In this document: positions 56,826-64,000 of the stretch, in pieces
How positions within the stretch are numbered: position 1 is the stretch's first letter
How the letters are laid out: the number at the start of each line of letters is the position of its first letter
Assembly (NCBI GenBank): GCA_025399215.1
Contig: MU621110.1
Span: forward strand, 1 to 64,000
Source of the DNA: Globomyces pollinis-pini
Taxonomy: Eukaryota; Chytridiomycota; Chytridiomycetes; Rhizophydiales; Globomycetaceae
Reading direction: 5' to 3'
DNA length: 64,000 nucleotides
Translations under genes and position numbers: made by a program
Notes under the pieces: generated by a model
The model's input: the letters and a program-made list of their open reading frames with translations, nothing else
The model's database searches: none
Told to the model about the DNA's origin: nothing

Positions 56826-59785
56826 ATGCAAGCACTTTGGAGGAGGAATATCTTCCAACTTCAATCAAACGTTAAATGGCCTTTAAAATATCCTTTAAGA
56901 GTTTGGCGTGCCAATTACTCGGTGAGCGTCTTATTAAACTAATGGTTTATTAAGGTGGAAGGAACTAATCAGAATCCAATTGATCCACTAGAAGTCCCTT
57001 CAGGGCCTAGCGAAGACCCTGATTATCACAAGGGTGTTATATGGTATCAATGTCTATAAAATAACATCAGGTATTCACTTGTGGATTTATATTAGGTTCG
57101 ACAACATCTTTCCATTCAAGTTACCTTTGTTTGACCCCCGAACTTTTTACTTTGAAAGGTTATAAAGTATTATAAAGTAACATTAGGCATGCAGCATCAT
57201 ACGTCAATGAAAAGAAATATGAAGCCTTATTACCTGCAAAGTTTCCGGAAGGTGCAGTGTTCAAAGCTATCAATGCAGACCCTAATTTGAAGGAAGGAGG
57301 GCTTTATCTTGAAGTAATTTCCAATTCTAATACATTAGTTCAAATACAAAGGTGGAACTGTTGAAGAAGCTGTGGAAGCTATTCAGAACCATTTAGAAAA
57401 CACTAAACCTGTTCTTGATTTTTTAAAAGTGAATGCATATCAAGTAAAAGGAACTCCTTGGGTTGAAGATTTGGTATCCAGAAAACCATCCCCAAGATTG
57501 CATGTGCAGTTTATCGGCCCTGATTTGACAGTGGTAAGCTATTATAGAATTCATGACAGGAATCACTATTCAGAGAATTCAGAGGGTAATTGATCAAGAA
57601 TTGTTTATCTGTAGATTTGGAAGGATCGTTGATATTGTTTTACAACCTTCATCCTCAAAAGATTTACCTCGATTTGCATCAGTTCACTTTCTACGTAAGC
57701 GATCCGCCACTTCAGCTAGAAACTGTATTCATGGAGAGGTATTTGGAGGTACAAAATTATTGATTGGCTACGAGAAAGTCGAAAGCTTTTGGCATAAAGC
57801 GTATGCATTTCAATTTTAACAAGTAGATGGCAATGGATTAACACGAACATGAGAATTTCAGTATTTTTGATTTTGGCATTCATTGCATCATTCACTTTCA
57901 TTGTTTTCGACCCGTGGAGAGTTAATTCCATTACAAATCGTTTAACTGGACGATATTCTTTAACGCATGTCACATCAACTTTGCAAAGAATATGGACACA
58001 ACTTCGCGCGCTCTTTAACCAAATCAACCCTTATTATGTTGAACCAGAAGAAATTCCAAAGGAATCACAATTCCAATCTCTTTTTAACCAAATCAACCCT
58101 TTTTATGTTGAACCAACAGATAATGATTCAGGCGATATGAGTAAATGGTCTGAAAGACAGGAACAAATTCATCGGTTAAGCACACTTTTGAAACAAACAC
58201 CAGGTTTTATGTGATTGTCTGACAATATTATAGACAATTTTATTTTGATTTCAGGTCCAAGGGGTTCTGGTAAAACTCAATTTATCGAAGAAATTCTTTC
58301 CAACAAAAAGTAATACCTAGTTTAATTTTGACAGTTAGATTCAAATTGAAAATCAGGTGTGACGAACTCGTAGGAAAAAGTGATTTCCAACTGCTTTCTT
58401 ATTTATCTTCCCAAGTTAATTTCTTCCCGTAACTTAACCTTGTCTTACAATAGCACATTCGGATTTATGGCTCAATTGGGTGGATACATTGATATGCTGA
58501 TCACAGCAACTACTGGTGCGAAAGGTACTTTCACAACCACAAATGAAGGTGAAATCAATAAGATCCTTGAATGTGTCACGTTGGCTCTTGAGAAAATTAC
58601 ATTCCAACAACAGAAGAAACGACAAGATCTACTTAAAATGTACGAAGCAGATGGTATTGACGAAGATGAATTGGCCATCATTCAATCAGTCGAGTACCCA
58701 GTTGTGGTTATTGATGACTTTTTGGGTAAAGAGAACATAAGAGGCCAACATGTCTATGATATTCTGGCAAAGGTGATTTGTTTTTGTGTCATTTATCTTG
58801 TAGTGGGCTGCCCAATTAGCAGAATATAGAATATGTCAAGTTGTCTTTGTTTCAGAAAATCCTTCGGCAACCAGAGCATTAGGAAAAGGTATTATATAAA
58901 GTAGTAATTTTCCTAGTTTTACCAACAAAAAGTGTAGAGCATTTTCATTTAGCTGATGCTAAACCTGAAACCGCACTTGAATATGTGAAGAAATACTTAG
59001 GACCAGACTACTCCATCACATCCAATGACATTGCGGGATTGGGTGGAAGAATGCATGACTTGGATATTTTCGTTACCAAACTATTGGCAGGTCTCAAAGC
59101 TAAAGGTATCTATTAACATTTTTTCTATTCACAGCCATTTACATTCCTTCGGTTTATATTGTGGTGATGTTAATAACTTCTATAGATGCGTTTGATGATA
59201 TGGTTCACCATGCTGTTTCGAGTTTAAGGAAAATTGGGCGATTGAGTGATTTTGATCATGCTGATTCATCATGGACTCCAATCCAATTTTGGAAAGGTGG
59301 ATTTTTTAATTAATGATGTAGTTGTTGAACTTTTAAGTGAAAAACCCGAGGTATCATTTGATGAACTGTGTATTCATCCTATTTTTGGTGGAAATCCAGT
59401 TCCTTTACATCATATGGAACGTGCTGGAATCATTACTTGCTCTCAAAAACATGATCGACCTTATTTGATCCGACCTGGTCGACCTCTCTATAAAGCTGCG
59501 TTCGAATTAATGGCTGGTGATGAAAAACAACAGTGGTATATGCGAGCATTGACAGCAAAACAGTTACATGCCGACTATACTAAGAAAGTCCGAGCATTAG
59601 AGGAAGAACTGACTGAATTAACAAATATTCAATACCAGACTGGTAATGGATTGGGTTTTTCAAGGGACAATATCACCACTCGTCGGGAATTTGTTGTTAA
59701 AATGATTGGATATTATGGGGACAGAGCTAAATCCTACATGGAGACAGAGTTGAAGTACAAAGGACTGTTAAAGTTGAAAGAATAA
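56826..59785 (+). CDS. YME2: YME2/RNA12 mitochondrial inner-membrane protein
   Basis: About 15 exons. A basic presequence (MQALWRRNIFQLQ) is followed by GVIWFDNIFPFKLPLFDPRTFY, diagnostic of Yme2. An RRM-like domain (RLHVQFIGPDLTVESLFREFRGFGRIVDI ... RFASVHFLRKRSAT) follows. One membrane helix (ISVFLILAFIASFTFIVFDPWR) comes next, then an ATPase-like domain with P-loop GPRGSGKT and Walker-B-like VVVIDDFLGKE. SENPSATRALGK and LGGRMHDLDIF match the family. It acts in the inner membrane, with the C-terminal domain in the intermembrane space, and affects mtDNA nucleoids. Two near-repeats (FNQINPYYVEP, FNQINPFYVEP) lie after the helix. Introns are mostly 25-29 nt, with a 52-nt double and 51- and 80-nt ones. 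Confidence 0.88.
57045..57096 (+). other. double intron (27 + 25 nt) in YME2
   Basis: The VIW|FDNIFP joint needs removal of 52 nt. It splits into 57045-57071 (GTATCA...ATCAG) and 57072-57096 (GTATTC...ATTAG), abutting as AG|GT. Confidence 0.7.
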
Positions 59786-59813
59786 ATCATTTTTAAACTC
59801 ACAAAGTCATTAG

Positions 59814-59902
59814 AGAATTTTATCAAAAACACAATTTTATTAAGTTATCTGAATCTTTTGCTTCATTTATTTTAGATCCTCTATCTGGATGATTGTATCC
59901 AA
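59814..59902 (-). pseudogene. decayed partial copy of the PAM18 3' end
   Basis: The stretch matches the 3' flank and last codons of the intact PAM18 gene (about 62506-62625). Shared blocks include TATCAAAAACACAA, TTATTAAGTTATCTGAAT, TTTGCTTCATTTATTTT and CCTCTATCTGGATGATTG. Two internal deletions of about 20 nt separate the blocks. Only the end of the J domain is left. Confidence 0.8.
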
Positions 59903-60037
59903 TACAAGTAACAACATTTAAATCTACTATAGAACAACTGTATAAGAAATATACCCCTACCTAACTCATCTTTTGAATGAACGAACAAAGAGTTAAAAAC
60001 AAGTCCCTTTTAGCTCTTTCTCTCGTGCCTTAACCAG

Positions 60038-60117
60038 GACATTCTCTACTCTATGAAACGCCAAGTGAATTTTGGGAGGCCGTACCTCAATTCTTAGATC
60101 GTATTAATCAGAAGTAA
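60038..60117 (+). pseudogene. orphan last exon resembling an alpha/beta-hydrolase C-terminus
   Basis: After a TTAACCAG acceptor, a frame reads GHSLLYETPSEFWEAVPQFL and ends at TAA 60115-60117. GH plus E-x-P-x-x-F is the usual end of an alpha/beta hydrolase with the catalytic His. No upstream exons with the nucleophile motif are present, so this is probably a remnant. Confidence 0.5.
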
Positions 60118-60140
60118 ATAAAGAGGATCAATGAATGATT

Positions 60141-62315
60141 TTATACATTTTCAATCACTGATAGAACAGCTTCTCTTAAACCACCTTGAATCAATCCATA
60201 CTTTTCAAGTTTCGAATCTGTAAGAGTGGTGAGTTGCTTGAGTAGAATTTCTTGACTTTCAAGAATTGCTTTAACTTTGTCTTTTTGCTTTTCATCAAGC
60301 CCATATTCTTTCAAAGCCATGTAAAAATTACCCATCGATGTAAATTTCCTCTTGCGCTTGTTTGATTTAGGGATAAAGTTGGCAATATTCGTGGCAGTAG
60401 TATTGTCATTAAGAGACGCAGCAAAATTCATCAATTCAGTCAAAGCCTGTTCCGTCTTTGTAGGATCACATAAATCCCATGAAAACTTCAACATTGAACC
60501 AAAACTCGATGAATCAATCCAAAAACAATTGTTTGACGAGAACTGTTGTTCGTGAACATGAGACAAAGCAACTGTTGACTTTGGCGCAAGATACAACCGA
60601 TAATCAGAAAGTCCATCATCAACAAGCCCAAACATCTTTGCTTTAAATGTGGAATCATCAACTTGTGTTGTTAATTGACAAAGAACACGCACTGTTTCCT
60701 TTGAATCCATTCGATCAGCAAAGAAAAATAAATCTGTTTTAGATTTCTTGTGGTCACGGTCCATCATAACATAGACATCATTTTGATTCAAATCAGCGGT
60801 GACGTCTCCCATCATTTTGATACTTGGCTTCCAATCCAATCTCGGCTGTATTTTCATCGTTTCGCCCAACTGTATCCAAAGTTTAGAATCAGATGTAGCG
60901 AGAAGCTCCAAAGCAAACAAATATTCGAAAACCTTTCCCTTCATAGTTGTAGTTGAAGATGAAGCCTTAATGTTTGCTACCAAGTCTTGGATATTTTCCC
61001 AGCAAAACCAATGTACAAAATCATTGAATATTTTGACAAGAAACCGATTTGGAGGATACATATACCACCCCGAAATCCTTTTTCGGGATCTACTGGCACT
61101 TTCAGGTCGAACACGAATCAACCCCGCTTCAATAAATGGCAGCCAACTGGAAGGTAGTTCTTCAAACTTGAGATATCCGTTGGGGGAATTGACAAACAAA
61201 TGAGTGTGTAACAAACAAAGATTTCGGGAATAATGTTCCAAATCATCAGACGCCAGGCCAAATGAGGCAATGGTTCCTTTGATTTGTTCACGATAGATGA
61301 TAATAGCACCACGTTCAATTTCTTCCCAATGACTAAAAAGTCCTTCAATAGATTCAAGGCTAAATTCTACACTAGACTGTATGAAGAAAGAAACGAGTTT
61401 CGGTGGTCCACATAACTGTTCCAACTTATCGTTAAACAGGGGAAATGAACCGTCAACGAGGAAATAAGACTGGATTATCTGGCGAATGTTATCAACATTG
61501 AAATCACATAAATATTTTGTTACGTCAAAGGGATTCCAAAACGTACTGGCAACTTTCATTTCCAAACCAAGATTTGGTCTTGTACCTGAAAAAACCCAAA
61601 GGATATTGTGAGATTTTTTAAGATTAGAGACTTGACTTGAGAATAATCTAAGAGCGAATCCCATAATTTCACCAACTTTGACCGATTTTTGTTCATCAAC
61701 CTTGACGGTTTCAGTCAACCCGCAAAAAAACTTTTGGCAATCATCCAAGTGGATAACAAGCAAACGGTCTAAAGTTTCGATCGCAGTTACTAATCGCCTG
61801 TACGAATCTGATAAGCTTTCTTTTACAACAGAAAAATCAAGTTTTGTAGGAGATATGTGGTCTGGTATTTTAATATCAATTACAGTAGCTTCTGGTTCAA
61901 CACTGTTCAATTGTAAGATGATTCCTTCAAAGAGTTGAACAAGTACAGTTTGAAATCTCGTTCGAAAGTATTTTTCAATGTTTAAGTATGAGATTGAGTC
62001 TTGTAACTCCAAGGGAGGATCCTGCTTCTCACCCATATATTTACAAGAATCGAGTAAAGGTGTGAACAGTACATCGTCAATGAGGCTAATAGGCGCTCTG
62101 ATACTACCAGACTTCTTAGAAGCTTCCATAATAGTGGTAGTTTTTCCTGATCCAGACATATCAAAACAAACGGCACAAGATGGTTTGTCGTCATAAGTTC
62201 TGTTGCTCCCTTTAAAATACCTTTTCATATAATTAGTGAGCTGAATAATAGCATCAGTTTGAACAGCAGGAGAAAGAAACTGTCCTCCGTCAAGTTTTTG
62301 AAGTACAAAAGACAT
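60141..62315 (-). CDS. Crinkler/RHS-type P-loop NTPase with nuclease-like and SAM-like C-terminal domains
   Basis: Single exon, about 724 residues from ATG 62315 (MSFVLQKLDGGQFLSP). The P-loop is CFDMSGSGKTTT near residue 55 and a Walker-B-like strand is LLVIHLDDCQ. The central region GKVFEYLFALELL ... KSKTDLFFFADRMD ... VRVLCQLTTQ resembles the PD-(D/E)xK nuclease-like module joined to such NTPases in Crinkler-RHS effectors. The end (YMALKEYGLDEKQ ... LTTLTDSKLEKYGLIQGGLREAVLSVI) looks like a SAM domain. There is no signal peptide and no classic Crinkler header. Relatives are host-directed effectors or genome-conflict proteins. It is intronless among intron-rich neighbours and flanked by PAM18 sequence on both sides. 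Family call is from motifs only. Confidence 0.7.
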   Translation of the reverse strand: MSFVLQKLDGGQFLSPAVQTDAIIQLTNYMKRYFKGSNRTYDDKPSCAVCFDMSGSGKTTTIMEASKKSGSIRAPISLIDDVLFTPLLDSCKYMGEKQDPPLELQDSISYLNIEKYFRTRFQTVLVQLFEGIILQLNSVEPEATVIDIKIPDHISPTKLDFSVVKESLSDSYRRLVTAIETLDRLLVIHLDDCQKFFCGLTETVKVDEQKSVKVGEIMGFALRLFSSQVSNLKKSHNILWVFSGTRPNLGLEMKVASTFWNPFDVTKYLCDFNVDNIRQIIQSYFLVDGSFPLFNDKLEQLCGPPKLVSFFIQSSVEFSLESIEGLFSHWEEIERGAIIIYREQIKGTIASFGLASDDLEHYSRNLCLLHTHLFVNSPNGYLKFEELPSSWLPFIEAGLIRVRPESASRSRKRISGWYMYPPNRFLVKIFNDFVHWFCWENIQDLVANIKASSSTTTMKGKVFEYLFALELLATSDSKLWIQLGETMKIQPRLDWKPSIKMMGDVTADLNQNDVYVMMDRDHKKSKTDLFFFADRMDSKETVRVLCQLTTQVDDSTFKAKMFGLVDDGLSDYRLYLAPKSTVALSHVHEQQFSSNNCFWIDSSSFGSMLKFSWDLCDPTKTEQALTELMNFAASLNDNTTATNIANFIPKSNKRKRKFTSMGNFYMALKEYGLDEKQKDKVKAILESQEILLKQLTTLTDSKLEKYGLIQGGLREAVLSVIENV

Positions 62316-62532
62316 CAAGAAGAAGAAGCCTTGAAACCAATAATAACTTGAATTAGAGAATAACAACTAAAAGGAAGTAAAGTCATTCTTGTTAGCTATT
62401 GAAAACAATTGACTATCATCGATACTATACTTTTGTTACAAGTTTCTGTGATTAGGACTCGGTTGGACAACCTTGAAAAACAAGACTCTGCAGAGAATTA
62501 AACAGATTTATCAAAAACACAAATTTATTAAG

Positions 62533-62868
62533 TTATCTGAATGCTTTGCTACCATCCAACAATTCCTTTGCTTCATTTATTTTGGAAGCAATGTAAGGAG
62601 AACCTCCTCTATCTGGATGATTGGCCAACATAATACTTCGATGAGCTTTCTTGATAACATCCGCTTTAGCATTTGTGTCATTAATTCCTAATATTTGGTA
62701 TGCTTCTCTAGTTGACATTGTTGGTTCGAATCCACCTCGTAAGAATGGAGAAGACGATACTGAAGGCATAGCGCTACCCAAACCTGACTTTGCATATGCT
62801 CTTAAACCTGCTCTTGCTGCTAATGCTGCAATTGTTACTCCAGCTCCAAATGCAATTGCTGTTGCCAT
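62533..62868 (-). CDS. PAM18: PAM18/TIM14 mitochondrial import-motor J protein
   Basis: Single exon, 111 residues. An N-terminal membrane helix (MATAIAFGAGVTIAALAARAGL) is followed by a matrix-facing stretch and a J-like domain: FEPTMSTREAYQILGIN, then HRSIMLANHPDRGGSPYIASKINEAKELL. The HPD motif, which stimulates the Hsp70 Ssc1 ATPase at the TIM23 channel, is intact. Length matches the family. A partial decayed copy of its 3' end lies 2.6 kb away beyond the Crinkler-type gene. Confidence 0.94.
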   Translation of the reverse strand: MATAIAFGAGVTIAALAARAGLRAYAKSGLGSAMPSVSSSPFLRGGFEPTMSTREAYQILGINDTNAKADVIKKAHRSIMLANHPDRGGSPYIASKINEAKELLDGSKAFR

Positions 62869-64000
62869 TTGTAAAAAAACAAAAAAATTGAAACATTTGT
62901 ATTTCTAGTTGATTCTAAACGTTTCTCATAATATTTACTCAGTCGAAAGAAGCTGTTAACCATGATTCAAACTCGATATATTTTTATACCAGGAGTGAGA
63001 ATAATTTGATGCTCATATATGTCAAAATTATAAACGAGTGAAGTAAACAAAAGTATAATTCCAGTATCGTAAATCATTCAATTGATATATGCCGAACCAC
63101 TAGTAAGACGTAAGGCGGGTAAGGCCACCAAAGTCTAGGCAAGGGGGCAAGACACTATACTTCCAAATGACATCATTCTAACAATGAACTGTCTTCGTCA
63201 TCTATAACTAGTTGATTGTTTGAATGATGTCCAAGGGATTTTCACAAAAAAAAAAAAGTAAAGAAAAAAAAAGAAAATGGTCTTATAAAATGTTAGTCAA
63301 ATGACAACGAACTTTGACAAATGGACACCCAAATTATTTCTTGGTTTAATGGGATACGAATACTCTTCAAAGAATCTGATTCATATCTATATGTGATTGG
63401 GATCGCGCTAATGTGCTCACGACTGACTGTTATGGATATTGTGTCACTTTTCTGATTACAGATTTTAATATGTTTTATTAAAGTGATAGAGATCTACTAG
63501 GGACCTATCGTCTACCAGATCTAAAGCTTAACATTTATTCTATTACAGGATAATTGTAAAAGGCAATGATGTCCATAGTTTTAATTTAAGCTGATCTCTG
63601 AATATATGGACACTTGAGTTGGTAATTTGTCTATGATGGTATCAAATTAGAGAAACTCTATGTTTATTTGCGTTGGTTTGAGCTTAAATTGTTATAAACT
63701 TCCTATTGAATGATCCACTGCTCAAGACGAGTAAAGATTCCAAGAATAATTTACGTTTACCAAATATGGATTGTAAAATAATGTTGATTTATTCAGATCA
63801 TTTTAGTATCCTTAGATTTCTTTAAATGATGATTCACTTTTACGCGCGATCTTTCTAAAAAAACATGACACAAACAAAGTTTGATGTGATAATACGACAA
63901 GAACCTCTTGTGGGAAGGATGTGTGGGGTAAAAGACACTGTAAACCGTAGAGCTATGTAAGTTCAACCTACCTTAACTAGTAGTGATCCGCCCTTAATTA
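62869..64000. other. gene-poor right end, nothing recognised
   Basis: 1.1 kb without a supported gene on either strand. It contains an A-rich tract at about 63246-63275. I see no RNA gene, mobile element or conserved peptide. Confidence 0.5.

Noticed and set aside
62731..62752. T-loop-like string GGTTCGAATCC suggesting a tRNA
   Set aside because: It lies inside the PAM18 coding frame on the other strand, and no acceptor stem, D-arm or anticodon arm can be folded around it.
63246..63275. A-rich tract as a retroposon tail
   Set aside because: No target-site duplication, reverse-transcribed gene body or element sequence lies next to it. Other simple A-runs occur in this AT-rich DNA.

Overview
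Organism. This is nuclear DNA from a compact, AT-rich eukaryotic genome, most likely an early-diverging fungus. About 43 protein genes fit in 64 kb on both strands, often with under 200 bp between neighbours. Fungal hallmarks are a GH16 glucanase with a fungal-type CBM1 module and genes resembling BZZ1, TVP23, BUD20, RNR2 and PAM18. A Crinkler-type effector-like NTPase, an HROB relative, a mitochondrial RF2-type release factor, a xylose isomerase and a swarm of G-alpha genes point away from Dikarya, towards Cryptomycota/Rozella, chytrids or Mucoromycota. That placement is inference. Most housekeeping genes are cut by miniature spliceosomal introns, usually 24-36 nt, with GTA-type donors, TAAC/TAAT-like branch sites and AG acceptors. 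I built the exon models by hand from splice signals, reading phase and family conservation.

Layout. 1-4 kb: a gene end, an intronless GH16-CBM1 glucanase and an intronless serine beta-lactamase-like protein. 4.4-8.5 kb: an HROB-like protein, then a DHX35 relative with degenerate catalytic motifs. 8.5-14 kb: two divergent LITAF-domain genes, TVP23 and exportin-T. 14-22 kb: a Ras GTPase, a TopBP1/Dpb11 multi-BRCT protein, mitochondrial bL36, a cyclin, RNR2 and one divergent G-alpha. 22-33 kb: a TMEM87/PTM1-type seven-TM protein, BUD20, an unknown coiled-coil protein, ISU1, zeta-COP, a rhomboid-like protein, an unknown small protein, LSM2 and a two-thioredoxin-domain protein. 33-45.7 kb: xylose isomerase, threonyl-tRNA synthetase, RF2-type release factor, universal stress protein, BZZ1, U1A/U2B'', adenosine kinase and a UBA/NPF endocytic-type protein. 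45.8-56 kb: six tandem G-alpha genes on the minus strand, one split by an assembly gap. 56.8-64 kb: YME2, a small gene graveyard, an intronless Crinkler-type NTPase/nuclease-like gene, PAM18 and a gene-poor end.

Main observations. (1) All seven G-alpha proteins replace the catalytic switch-II Gln by Leu (DVSGL instead of DVGGQ), so they are predicted to hydrolyse GTP very poorly. (2) Several genes carry intron-sized units joined head to tail (AG|GT, no exon between) in runs of two to about five, so total intron length steps in multiples of about 28 nt. This looks like recursive or zero-length-exon splicing in miniature. (3) The DHX35 relative keeps its fold and full coding structure but has lost the DEAH, SAT, P-loop and QRxGRxGR signatures. 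(4) The Crinkler-type gene sits between an intact PAM18 gene and a decayed partial copy of PAM18.
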